Part shown: positions 1 through 7,018 of the stretch, piece by piece
Numbering within the stretch: position 1 is the stretch's first letter
How the letters are laid out: the number at the start of each line of letters is the position of its first letter
Origin: JBFWRK01 sp050248955
Lineage (GTDB): Bacteria > Actinomycetota > Acidimicrobiia > Acidimicrobiales > Ilumatobacteraceae
DNA: 10,866 nt
Direction of reading: 5' to 3'
Assembly (NCBI GenBank): GCA_050248955.1
Contig: JBFWRK010000046.1
Location: 1-10,866 of the forward strand
Translations under genes and position numbers: made by a program
Notes under the pieces: model-generated
Told to the model about the DNA's origin: nothing
Databases searched by the model: none
Seen by the model: only the letters and a program-made list of their open reading frames with translations

Positions 1-1
1 C

Positions 2-1465
2 ACGAACCGCACCGGGGGTGAGGAGACGCTCGATCCGGCGCGGCCGCGCTACACCGGCAGCGGTGGAGTCGAGCTGTCCTCACGGTTGCGGCGAGCAGCG
101 TTCTGGTTGCACTTCGGCGAGTACAACCTCTTCGGCTCGAAGTTGGTGAACGAGGGTTCGCGCATCATCTACGTCCGGGACGTACGTGAGCGGATCACGA
201 AGCTGGCACCGTTCCTGCAGCTCGACGCCGACCCCTACCCGGTGATCGAGGACGGCCGACTCGTGTGGGTCGTCGACGCCTACACGACGACTGATCGCTA
301 CCCGAACGCCGAGCGCGCCGACACCCGCCAGCTGCCCGCCGGCAGCGGTTTGCGGCACACGTTCAACTACGCCCGCAACTCGGTCAAGGCGACCGTCGAC
401 GCGTACGACGGGACGGTCACGTTGTACGTGGTCGATGAGACGGATCCGATCATCGCCGTGTGGCAGAAGGCGTTCCCGTCGTTGTTCACGCCGGGCGCCG
501 AGGTCCCCGAGTCGCTCCGCGCTCACTTCCGCTACCCGGAGGACCTGTTCCGGGTGCAGACGAACCTCTATGGCCGGTACCAGTTGCTCGACGCGCAGGA
601 GTTCTACTCGCAGCAGCTCGCCTGGAGCGTCGCCCAGGACGCGCCGACACAGCAGGCACCAGCCACCGTCGGCGCACCGTCGCCAGCGAGCACGACGATC
701 GAGAGCAGATCCGACCGCGTGTCCGACTCCGACTCCGCCCGCTTCCCGCCGTACTACACGATCTTCCACGCCCCGGTGGAAGGGGCGCAGCCGGAGTTCG
801 TGCTGTTCCGGCCGTTCGTGCCGTTCTCGCGCAACGACGAACGCAAGCAGTTGCAGGCGTTCATGACCGCATCGAGCGATCCGGCGACGTACGGCAAGCT
901 CACCGCCTACGTGATCCCGGAGCCGTTGCCCGACGGGCCGCTGACGGTGGCGTCGAACATCAACCAGCGCTTCAGCCGTGAGCTCACGCTGATCGATCGC
1001 GCCGGGTCCGAGGTTCGCTTCGGTGATCTGCAGATCATCCCGACCGGTGGCGGGTTGATCTACGTCCGGCCGTGGTTCGTGCAGGCGGTGAGCAGCCCGA
1101 TCCCGGTGCTCGACTCCGTGTCGGTGACCTATAGCGGCCGGTCCGAGGTCGGCACGTCGTTGAGCGCGGCGTTGGCCAAGCTGTTCGACGTCGACCTCGA
1201 CATCGGCGACCGCGAGTTGGGCGCCGAGACCGAGCCGTCGACCGCGGAGCCGGGATCCGAGGATCCGGGTCCTGCTCCAGGCACCGAGCCGGAGACCGTC
1301 GAGGAGCTGCTGGCGGAGGCGAGCCGGCTGTTCGACGAGGCACAGGCCGCCAAGTCGGTCTTCGACACGAAGACCTACGAGCAGAAGATCGAGCAGGCCT
1401 ACGAGCGGCTGCGGCGGGCCACCGAGCTGGCCACCGGTGCCGAGGTCACGGTCGTCGACACCTGA
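2..1465 (+). CDS. UPF0182 family membrane protein, C-terminal part (5' truncated)
   Basis: The frame is open from the first complete codon at base 2 to TGA at 1463-1465, giving 487 residues of a longer protein; a TTG at 86 is internal, not the start. The text is characteristic of the UPF0182 (COG1615) family: a GGV-LSSRLRRAAF-L-FGEYNLF block, then ILY/IIY-RDVRERI-LAPFL, DPYPVIEDGRLVWVVDAYTT, NSVKATVDAYDGTVTLYVVDE, a FRYPEDLFRVQTN block, and the late blocks EFVLFRPFVPFSRN and LIYVRPWFVQ. Family members have about seven N-terminal membrane segments followed by this large extracytoplasmic domain; their biochemical role is unknown. The tail (about the last 60 residues) is an acidic, proline-rich linker followed by a helical segment rich in E, A, K and Y, as is usual at the end of this family. 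I see no internal frameshift. A second, separate UPF0182 gene begins at 10505. Confidence 0.93.
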   Translation, partial: TNRTGGEETLDPARPRYTGSGGVELSSRLRRAAFWLHFGEYNLFGSKLVNEGSRIIYVRDVRERITKLAPFLQLDADPYPVIEDGRLVWVVDAYTTTDRYPNAERADTRQLPAGSGLRHTFNYARNSVKATVDAYDGTVTLYVVDETDPIIAVWQKAFPSLFTPGAEVPESLRAHFRYPEDLFRVQTNLYGRYQLLDAQEFYSQQLAWSVAQDAPTQQAPATVGAPSPASTTIESRSDRVSDSDSARFPPYYTIFHAPVEGAQPEFVLFRPFVPFSRNDERKQLQAFMTASSDPATYGKLTAYVIPEPLPDGPLTVASNINQRFSRELTLIDRAGSEVRFGDLQIIPTGGGLIYVRPWFVQAVSSPIPVLDSVSVTYSGRSEVGTSLSAALAKLFDVDLDIGDRELGAETEPSTAEPGSEDPGPAPGTEPETVEELLAEASRLFDEAQAAKSVFDTKTYEQKIEQAYERLRRATELATGAEVTVVDT

Positions 1466-1492
1466 GGCTCGTCGGCACGCCGGCCTCGTGAG

Positions 1493-1522
1493 CTGACGGG
1501 TCACGGCACGGCGAGCTACCGT
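1493..1522 (+). promoter_or_regulatory. Candidate leaderless promoter for the small membrane gene
   Basis: A -35-like CTGACG (1493-1498) and a -10-like TACCGT (1517-1522) are separated by 18 nt. The last T of the -10 lies 8 nt before the GTG at 1530, so transcription would begin at or next to that start codon. No Shine-Dalgarno sequence is present. The motif match is by eye only. Confidence 0.4.
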
Positions 1523-1529
1523 GCGCGAC

Positions 1530-1868
1530 GTGCACGCACAGCGCTGGCTGCTCCGGGTCGTGATCGCACTGGCGATCCTCGGCACGATGTCGGTCGGACC
1601 GTCGGTCGCGCACCACGAGGATCGGTCGAGCCATCGCGTCGACGCTGCGACGCTCACCGCCGCTGACGGCAGCGACGGCATCGTCGACATCGAGCAGTTC
1701 GCCAGCGCGCCGTCGAGCGCGATCGCGTTCTCGATCGTCATTGCTGCCCTGGCGACGACGGCGCTGCTGGCGCTGCTCGAACGCGCCGGCGACATCGGTG
1801 ATTCGTCGCGACCAGTCAGGTCGCGGCGCCAGCTCTGCCGTCCGCCTCCGGTAGCGCCGCTCGTCTGA
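1530..1868 (+). CDS. Small membrane or secreted protein, unknown
   Basis: This 112-residue protein is not recognised. The N-terminus (MHAQRW followed by a hydrophobic stretch to about residue 27, ending SVAHHE) looks like a signal peptide or signal anchor. A polar linker rich in D, S and A follows (residues 28-60), then one clear transmembrane helix (about 64-83) and a basic, proline-rich tail containing a single cysteine (C103). I chose GTG 1530 because a TACCGT -10 motif lies 8 nt upstream; a GTG at 1521 would add three residues but falls inside that motif. Codon use has the same high GC3 as its neighbours, which supports real coding. It lies 64 nt after the UPF0182 stop and could be co-transcribed with it. 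No function can be assigned; a spurious call is possible but less likely. Confidence 0.6.
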   Translation: MHAQRWLLRVVIALAILGTMSVGPSVAHHEDRSSHRVDAATLTAADGSDGIVDIEQFASAPSSAIAFSIVIAALATTALLALLERAGDIGDSSRPVRSRRQLCRPPPVAPLV

Positions 1869-1882
1869 CGCGCCGGCGCGTC
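1867..1882. terminator. 16-bp perfect GC palindrome, possible terminator
   Basis: Bases 1867-1882 form a perfect palindrome with core CGCGCCGGCGCG, beginning inside the stop codon of the small membrane gene. It could fold as a 6-bp stem with a 4-nt loop. A second hairpin follows in the same gap (arms 1907-1912 and 1920-1925, stem GCCCGC/GCGGGC, 7-nt loop). There is no U-tract. The rest of the gap to 2007 contains no gene; a weak promoter-like pair (TTCCCA at 1964, TATCCC at 1988, 18-nt spacing) could serve the next operon. Confidence 0.35.
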
Positions 1883-2022
1883 CGTCCCGCCGGCTCACCG
1901 CGCCGAGCCCGCGTGCGCAGCGGGCGACAAGGCCCGAACGGCGCGCGCTGTGGCCCGACGTCGTTCCCACGTCCCGCACAAACCCGGTATCCCCTTCCCT
2001 CTCTCATGGAGGCAGTGTGCTC

Positions 2023-3198
2023 ATGAAGCGAGTGCTGCTCGCGACCGCGCTCGTCGCGGCGTTGTTCCTGTCCACCGCGCCCGTCGCATCGGCCACTGCC
2101 GATTCGGCGACGGCGCCGTCCCACCCCGAACTGCTGCTCGTGACGCCGTACCCGGCAGTGTCCACACAACCGGGCACCACCATCAAGCTGGACCTGAAGG
2201 CCTACGCGCCGCGCTCCGAGCCGGTCACCCTCGCCGTGGAGGGGACACCCGCGGGATGGACGACCATCCTGCGCGGCGGTGGCTTCGTGATCTCGGGCGT
2301 CACCGCTGATCCCGACACCCCCGCCACTGCGCAGCTGGAGATCCAGGTCGCGCCGGACGCCGAGCCGGGTTCGTACTCGATGACCGTCGTGTCGTCCGAC
2401 GGATCGGGGTCGGCCTCGCTGCCGATCACGGTGGATGTTGCCGAAGTCGTCGATGCCGGCATCGGCATCACCGCCGACTTCCCGAAGCTCAAGGGCGGCC
2501 CGACCGACACGTTCACGTACACGCTGACGGTCGCGAACAACACGCCGACCTCGCAGACGTTCAACTTCGCACCCCGGGGTCCGCAGGGCTGGACGGTCAG
2601 TGCGTCGCCACAAGCCGAGGAGCGCGCAGCGACGTTGACGATCGACGGCGGCGCCGACGCAAAGGTGAACGTCAGCGCGAGCCCGCCCGCCACCGTCGAG
2701 GAGGGCAGCTACCCGGTGGACGTCACGGTGACGGCTGCCAACGGGGCGACCGGGACGATCACCTTGCAGGCCGAGGTCGCGGGGGCCGGCGCACTCGCGC
2801 TCTCGACCGCCACCGGTCGCCTCGACGCGTCGGGGCACAGCAACAAGATCTCGAGGGAGACGCTGATCGTGGCGAACACGGGCTCAGGCGAGCTGAGCGA
2901 TGTGAAGCTCGCGGCCACGCCACCGAAGGGGTGGGAGGTGACCTTCGAGCCGGCGACCGTCGCCGGCCTTGCTCCGAACGACACCGCGCAAGTCGTCGCG
3001 GTGATCAAGCCGGCGAAGGATGCCGTCGCCGGCGACTACTCGCTGACGGTGCGGGCGAGCGCCGGCAGCAGCTCGCAGACGGTCGACCTCCGCTACCGCG
3101 TCACGTCGTCGTCGTGGCTCGGCTTCCTCGGCGTGGTCGTGATCGTCGGCGCACTCGCGATCCTCGGGCTCTCGTTCCGACGTTTCGGACGGCGGTGA
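2023..3198 (+). CDS. NEW3-domain surface protein, partner of an ABC exporter
   Basis: This 391-residue protein has a signal peptide (MKRVLLATAL..., cleavage near ASA at 22-24), three successive beta-sandwich repeats (about 36-139, 145-250 and 256-360) and a C-terminal transmembrane helix (365-385) ending in basic residues (RRFGRR). Each repeat carries the NEW3/COG1470 pattern of a GW (W79, W190, W304), then a long strand region, then P..G.Y/S with an alternating V-x-V strand. The topology is therefore an extracytoplasmic body anchored by a C-terminal helix. ATG 2023 is preceded by GGAGG at 2008-2012 (10-nt spacing); a GTG at 2017 would have only 4-nt spacing, so I prefer the ATG. The next ORF begins within 5 nt of the stop, so the protein is translationally coupled to an ABC ATPase and permease. 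NEW3 proteins often accompany such transporters; what it binds is unknown. Confidence 0.85.
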   Translation: MKRVLLATALVAALFLSTAPVASATADSATAPSHPELLLVTPYPAVSTQPGTTIKLDLKAYAPRSEPVTLAVEGTPAGWTTILRGGGFVISGVTADPDTPATAQLEIQVAPDAEPGSYSMTVVSSDGSGSASLPITVDVAEVVDAGIGITADFPKLKGGPTDTFTYTLTVANNTPTSQTFNFAPRGPQGWTVSASPQAEERAATLTIDGGADAKVNVSASPPATVEEGSYPVDVTVTAANGATGTITLQAEVAGAGALALSTATGRLDASGHSNKISRETLIVANTGSGELSDVKLAATPPKGWEVTFEPATVAGLAPNDTAQVVAVIKPAKDAVAGDYSLTVRASAGSSSQTVDLRYRVTSSSWLGFLGVVVIVGALAILGLSFRRFGRR

Positions 3199-3202
3199 CG
3201 TG

Positions 3203-4168
3203 ATGAGCACGATGACCCTCCCGCCCGCTGTCGAGGCAGTTGCGCTGTGCAAGCGGTACGGCGACGTGACTGCCGTCGACCACCTTGACCTGACGATCCC
3301 CCACGGACAGATCTTCGGCCTGCTCGGGCCGAACGGTGCCGGCAAGACGACGACGATCCTCATGTTGCTCGGGCTGACGGAGCCCTCCTCCGGGACCGCG
3401 CGCGTCGGCGGGCTCGACGCGACGCGCGCCCCACTCGAGGTGAAGCGGAGGGTCGGCTACCTGCCCGACGACGTCGGGTTCTACCCCGACCTGACGGGCC
3501 GCCAAAACCTCGGCTACACGGCCGAGCTCAACCGTGTGCCCCGGATGGAGGCGGCCGCCCGCGTCGAACGGCTGCTCGACGACGTCGGGCTGACCGATGC
3601 CGCCGATCGCCGCGTCGGCGGCTACTCGCGCGGCATGCGCCAGCGCCTCGGGCTGGCGGACGCGCTCGTCAAGGAGCCGACCGTGCTGATCCTCGACGAG
3701 CCGACGGTCAACATCGACCCCGAGGGGGTGCGCGAGATCCTGCAGCTCGTACGACGGCTGCGCGATCGCGACGGCACGACCGTTCTGATCTCGTCGCACC
3801 TGCTCCACCAGGTGGAGCAGACCTGCGACCGGGTCGGGATCTTCGTGCGGGGGAAGCTCGCCGCCGTCGGGACGGTGGACGAGCTCATCGCATCGACCGG
3901 AGCCGGTCACTCGATCGCGCTCGAGGTCGACGGGGTGGGGGACGTCTCACTCGTGGTCGGCCGGGTCGCCGGCGTCACAGAGGTGGTGTCCGAGCCCGGC
4001 GGGTGGCTCATACGTGCCGATCGAGACGTGCGGACCGCGGTGGTCGACGCCTGCCGGAACGCGGGCTTCGGCATCCGGCGGCTCGTCGGTGGCGTGGCGG
4101 ATCTCGACGCGGTGTACCACCGTTACTTCACGCCGACCGCGGAAGGAGCCGACGATGACCACCGCTGA
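3203..4168 (+). CDS. ABC transporter ATP-binding protein (ABC-2 exporter type)
   Basis: This 321-residue cytoplasmic ATPase would energise the permease encoded next to it. Visible motifs are Walker A GPNGAGKTT (residues 42-50, K48), signature YSRGMRQRL (141-149), Walker B VLILDEPT (D165, E166), a D-loop NIDP (170-173) and the switch histidine in SSH (H199). The Q-loop position in VGYLPDD holds an aspartate (D89) instead of Gln, and the signature has Arg where LSGGQ has its first Gly; both substitutions occur in ABC-2 type ATPases, where E/D and K/R are seen. About 110 residues after the nucleotide-binding domain form the usual C-terminal extension, with V/G-rich strands. ATG 3203 is preferred; GTG 3200 is directly adjacent. 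Start and stop positions (5 nt after the previous stop, 14-nt overlap with the next gene) mark a tightly coupled operon. Confidence 0.93.
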   Translation: MSTMTLPPAVEAVALCKRYGDVTAVDHLDLTIPHGQIFGLLGPNGAGKTTTILMLLGLTEPSSGTARVGGLDATRAPLEVKRRVGYLPDDVGFYPDLTGRQNLGYTAELNRVPRMEAAARVERLLDDVGLTDAADRRVGGYSRGMRQRLGLADALVKEPTVLILDEPTVNIDPEGVREILQLVRRLRDRDGTTVLISSHLLHQVEQTCDRVGIFVRGKLAAVGTVDELIASTGAGHSIALEVDGVGDVSLVVGRVAGVTEVVSEPGGWLIRADRDVRTAVVDACRNAGFGIRRLVGGVADLDAVYHRYFTPTAEGADDDHR

Positions 4169-5189
4169 CGCCGCATTGCCGGTCGACACCTCGGCCGACC
4201 ACGCGCTGCCGACATCGGTGCCGGCCACTCCGGCGACGACGCCCTTGCGGGGCGGATGGAGGATCATCGCCCGCAAGGAGCTCGGGGATCACCTGCGGTC
4301 GTCGCGTCTGCTGATCCTGTTGCTCCTCGTCGCGCTGGCCGGGCTCGCTGCAGTCCACTCGGCGAGTGGTGCCATCCGCGATGCCGCCACTGGCGCGTCC
4401 GAGACTCCGTCGGTCTTCCTGTACCTGTTCACGCTGTCGCCGGACCGAGTGCCGTCGTTCGTGGAGTTCGTCGCATTGATCGGACCACTGCTCGGCATCG
4501 TGTTCGGCTTCGACGCCGTCAACGGGGAGCGAGCGCAACGGACGCTCCCGCGCCTCGCCGCCCAACCGATCCATCGGGACGACGTCATCAACGGGAAGTT
4601 CGCCGCAGGCATCGGCGCCATCGCACTCGTGCTCGTCGACGTCGTCGCAGTTGTCTGCGGCTACGGCATGCTCCGGCTCGGGATCGCTCCGACGTCGGCC
4701 GACGTCGTGCGTCTGGTCGGCTTCCTCGTGCTCGCCGTCGTCTACATCAGCATGTGGCTCGGCTTCGCGATCCTGCTGTCGGTTCTGAGTCGCCGCGCGG
4801 CGACCGCAGCGCTGGCGACGCTCGCGGCGTGGCTGGTCCTCGCTCTGTTCATGGGGTTGATCGCCGGCATCGTTGCCGATGCGGTTCGACCGGTGGACGA
4901 CGCCACCGACATCACCCAGGTGCTGCGCAACGCACGGACCGAGCTCGTGGTGAGGCGGATCTCACCGGACCAGCTCTACCGAGAAGCGACGGCGGTGCTG
5001 CTCAACCCGACCAGGCAGTCGACCGGCATCGTGGTGGCGGAACCCGACAACGGCGCCCTGCCGACCGCCCTGTCGCTCCGGGAATCGCTCGATCTCGCCT
5101 GGTGGCAGCTCACCGCGATCGCGTCCATCGCCGTCGTGCTGTTCGTCGCCGCCTATGGCTTCTTCCTCCGACAAGAGATCCGGGCCTGA
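4155..5189 (+). CDS. ABC-2 type transporter permease
   Basis: This 344-residue membrane subunit pairs with the upstream ATPase. A cytoplasmic N-terminus (about 1-50, with a Thr/Pro/Ala-rich lead and then WRIIARKELGDHLRSSR, the usual amphipathic elbow) precedes about six transmembrane segments near 52-70, 102-120, 148-170, 186-210, 218-242 and 318-338. Between the second and third is the family hallmark FGFDAVNGERAQRTL followed by AQPIHRDDVINGKF, typical of ABC2_membrane_2 permeases. A large extracytoplasmic loop (about 243-317) precedes the last helix and a short RQEIRA tail. ATG 4155 is well supported by AAGGAG at 4143-4148 with 6-nt spacing; longer readings of the frame overlap the ATPase gene. 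The gene overlaps the ATPase by 14 nt. The substrate is unknown; envelope material is plausible only from context. Confidence 0.92.
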   Translation: MTTADAALPVDTSADHALPTSVPATPATTPLRGGWRIIARKELGDHLRSSRLLILLLLVALAGLAAVHSASGAIRDAATGASETPSVFLYLFTLSPDRVPSFVEFVALIGPLLGIVFGFDAVNGERAQRTLPRLAAQPIHRDDVINGKFAAGIGAIALVLVDVVAVVCGYGMLRLGIAPTSADVVRLVGFLVLAVVYISMWLGFAILLSVLSRRAATAALATLAAWLVLALFMGLIAGIVADAVRPVDDATDITQVLRNARTELVVRRISPDQLYREATAVLLNPTRQSTGIVVAEPDNGALPTALSLRESLDLAWWQLTAIASIAVVLFVAAYGFFLRQEIRA

Positions 5190-5195
5190 CCGCGC

Positions 5196-5233
5196 CGTTC
5201 GTCGGTCGTCCGTGCCAGGGCGACCGACGAGCG
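5196..5233. terminator. Shared terminator hairpin between convergent genes
   Basis: The 45-nt gap between the permease (+) and the L,D-transpeptidase (-) is almost filled by an inverted repeat. A perfect 10-bp core, TCGTCGGTCG (5199-5208) against CGACCGACGA (5221-5230), extends outward by three more pairs and inward by three, leaving a 6-nt loop (5212-5217). In the + transcript the two imperfect positions are G-U wobbles; in the - transcript they are A-C mismatches, so the hairpin should be stronger for the ABC operon. No U-tract follows on either side. Confidence 0.7.
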
Positions 5234-5234
5234 G

Positions 5235-6290
5235 TCAGATCACGACGACGGTCGTTCCGACCTGGGCGAAGTCCCACATGAAGTCGGCGTCGCGGTTCGC
5301 CTGGCGCTGGCAGCCACCGGACAGCCGGGTGCCGAGCTCGGCCTCCGTCTGATACGGCGAGTCGTCCTCGACGTGCAGCGGGATGGCGTGGAACCCGATG
5401 TGGCCGATGTCGGTGCGGATGTAGCGGACCATCTGCGGCAGCCAGGCCCGGCCGTTCCACGCCGTGGACATGTCGGAGCGGCTGTAGACCTCGTGGGTGC
5501 CAGGCGTCTCGTTGTTGTACTTGCTGCCGGAGACGAGCCACGAGCGGATGATCGAGCCGTCCTTGGCGACCGCCCACACGCGCTGGCCGGCCCGCTCGTA
5601 CACGATGCGGCGGCCGCTGCCGGAGTTCTCGGGCAACGGCGGAGCGTCGGCACCGGCGGACGCGACCGACGACAACGGGTAGCCCATCAGGTCGACGGCG
5701 CCGGCCGGAGGGGCAGGGGTGTGCACGACGAACGACGCCTCGTCGGGCCAGATGCCGAGCGAGATCGCGGTCTCGCGGCCGACGGCGCCGTCGACGAACA
5801 GGTCGCGGTCCTCTTGGGCCTGGCGCACGGCGGCGTAGGTCGCGTTGTCGAACTCGCCGTTCTGCGCGCCGTCGTAGAGGCCTGCGCTGGCGAGTGCCGC
5901 CTGCAGGCAGGTGACGCTCGGACCGGATGCGCCGACACGCAACGTGTCGAGCCCGATCGTGCAGTCCTCGGTGTCGGTGAGCTCGACACCGTCGAGGTCG
6001 CGCAGACCGGCGACGGCCGGCGTTGCGGCGACCGTGCTCGCGGTGGCGGCGATGGTCGTCTCGACGACGGGGGCAGCGGCGGCCGCGTCGGCACCTGCGA
6101 GCGTCGACGCCGTCGGCTCGTTCGCGAGCGTGGCGGCGCCGGCCGCGGCATCGCCGGAGCGACCATCTGCCTGGGTGACGGCGAAGAGCCCGATGGAGGT
6201 TGCGGCGACGAGGGCGACCGCGCCAAACAGCTCGCGCCCGCGATGTGCAGGGGTGAGCGATCGCTTCGCTCTGAGACCTTGATCAATCAT
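5235..6290 (-). CDS. L,D-transpeptidase with peptidoglycan-binding domain
   Basis: This 351-residue envelope enzyme should form L,D (3-3 type) cross-links in peptidoglycan. Order: a basic cytoplasmic start (1-20), a signal-anchor helix (21-39), an Ala/Thr-rich linker (40-95), a PG_binding_1-like helical domain (about 112-176, with VGASGPSVTCLQAAL and GEFDNATYAAVRQAQ), a second linker, then a YkuD catalytic domain (about 228-351). The catalytic His is probably H301 in GFHAIP and the nucleophile C327 in LSGGCQRQ. The usual SHGC motif reads SGGC here, so the second His is missing. C110 and C128 could form a disulfide in the binding domain. ATG 6290 has no clear Shine-Dalgarno sequence, but it directly precedes the anchor and I see no better start. 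The gene is monocistronic, converging with the ABC operon and separated by 146 nt from the HEAT gene upstream. Confidence 0.9.
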   Translation of the reverse strand: MIDQGLRAKRSLTPAHRGRELFGAVALVAATSIGLFAVTQADGRSGDAAAGAATLANEPTASTLAGADAAAAAPVVETTIAATASTVAATPAVAGLRDLDGVELTDTEDCTIGLDTLRVGASGPSVTCLQAALASAGLYDGAQNGEFDNATYAAVRQAQEDRDLFVDGAVGRETAISLGIWPDEASFVVHTPAPPAGAVDLMGYPLSSVASAGADAPPLPENSGSGRRIVYERAGQRVWAVAKDGSIIRSWLVSGSKYNNETPGTHEVYSRSDMSTAWNGRAWLPQMVRYIRTDIGHIGFHAIPLHVEDDSPYQTEAELGTRLSGGCQRQANRDADFMWDFAQVGTTVVVI

Positions 6291-6346
6291 CTGTTCGTAC
6301 TCGGTCCGAATTCTCGAATGGCCGGTTGGCGAGCCCAGAGCGGATG

Positions 6347-6370
6347 GGGCCGACGGTCTCCCGACGGCCC
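6347..6370 (-). other. GC-rich hairpin downstream of the HEAT gene, in the transpeptidase leader
   Basis: Arms 6347-6356 and 6361-6370 pair over 9 of 10 positions (one A-A or T-T mismatch) around a TCTC loop. It lies 67 nt past the HEAT gene stop and just inside the presumed 5' leader of the L,D-transpeptidase. It may terminate the upstream operon or act as a leader structure. No U-tract is present. Confidence 0.4.
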
Positions 6371-6384
6371 GCGACGACGGGCAG

Positions 6385-6411
6385 ATCGTACCGGATGGCT
6401 GTCCACGTCAG
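6385..6411 (-). promoter_or_regulatory. Candidate promoter of the L,D-transpeptidase gene
   Basis: Read on the minus strand, CTGACG (6411-6406) and TACGAT (6390-6385) are separated by 15 nt, shorter than the ideal 17. Transcription would begin near 6378 and give a leader of about 88 nt that includes the hairpin at 6370-6347. The call is by eye and tentative. Confidence 0.3.
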
Positions 6412-6436
6412 CGGTCTCTCGCCCGGTCACGGCCCG

Positions 6437-7018
6437 TCAATCATCGCTGAGCAGGGCTTCAGCGGCTTGACGGACCTGCCAGTCGCGGTCCGTCAGCGCA
6501 CGCTGGAGCGCCGCGTCGACCTCCGGCCCGTCGAACGGCGCGAGTGCGATCACCGCCCGTCGGCGCACGGCCGGCTTGTCGGTCGTGCCGTGCAGGATCG
6601 CCGGCAGACCCCGCTCGTCGCCGATCGCGCCCAGTGCCGCCACCGCCGCTTCCCTGACCAGCGGCTCGTCGTGTCCGGTGGCGAGCTCGATCAACCGGGC
6701 GAGCGTTGCGTCGTCGACGAGCTCGTGCTCGCCGCACGCCCAGGCGGCCATCTCGACGACGAACGTGTCGCTGTCGTCGAGCAGCGAGAGCAACGAGACG
6801 TCGGGGTGGGTTGCGGCGATCTCGGCGGCACGGCGGCGGACGACGGGAGACTCGTCGGTTAACGCGGCGGTGAGCACGTCGTCCGGGAGGGCCCCGAGAC
6901 GTTCGAGCGCGCCGAGCGCCGTTCCCCGCACCGTCGGGACGGGCGACGACAGTCCGGCGCGCGCCGTGGCTTCGTCGCCGAGGTGGCCTGCGAGCGCGAC
7001 GTCACGTCGCGAGATCAC
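6437..7018 (-). CDS. HEAT-repeat protein
   Basis: This 193-residue, soluble, all-helical protein is built of about six HEAT/PBS-lyase-type repeats. Repeat cores recur roughly every 30 residues: PTVRGTALGALERLG (28-42), PVVRRRAAEIAATHP (58-72), TFVVEMAAWACGEHE (85-99), PLVREAAVAALGAIGD (119-134), PAVRRRAVIALAPFD (149-163) and WQVRQAAEALLSDD (180-193). The conserved V-R...A pairs are the usual HEAT signature. There is no signal peptide or catalytic motif, so a protein-binding scaffold is the likely role. The start is GTG 7018, which overlaps the TGA of the upstream membrane-protein gene as GTGA, so translation is coupled. The frame stays open far upstream (to 8245), but that part lies antisense to the protease gene and lacks HEAT character. 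The partner is unknown; its operon mate is an obvious candidate. Confidence 0.83.
   Translation of the reverse strand: MISRRDVALAGHLGDEATARAGLSSPVPTVRGTALGALERLGALPDDVLTAALTDESPVVRRRAAEIAATHPDVSLLSLLDDSDTFVVEMAAWACGEHELVDDATLARLIELATGHDEPLVREAAVAALGAIGDERGLPAILHGTTDKPAVRRRAVIALAPFDGPEVDAALQRALTDRDWQVRQAAEALLSDD

Noticed and set aside
80..1795. Long minus-strand ORF (571 codons)
   Set aside because: It is antisense to the UPF0182 gene, Arg/Val/His-rich with no domain, and arises from GC3 bias; the plus-strand frame has clear family motifs.
1816..2838. Minus-strand ORF of 340 codons
   Set aside because: It overlaps the NEW3 gene antisense, is Arg/Gly-rich without recognisable structure, and the plus strand has a signal peptide and SD.
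5373..6470. Plus-strand ORF of 365 codons
   Set aside because: It is antisense to the L,D-transpeptidase, whose YkuD and peptidoglycan-binding motifs are plain on the minus strand.
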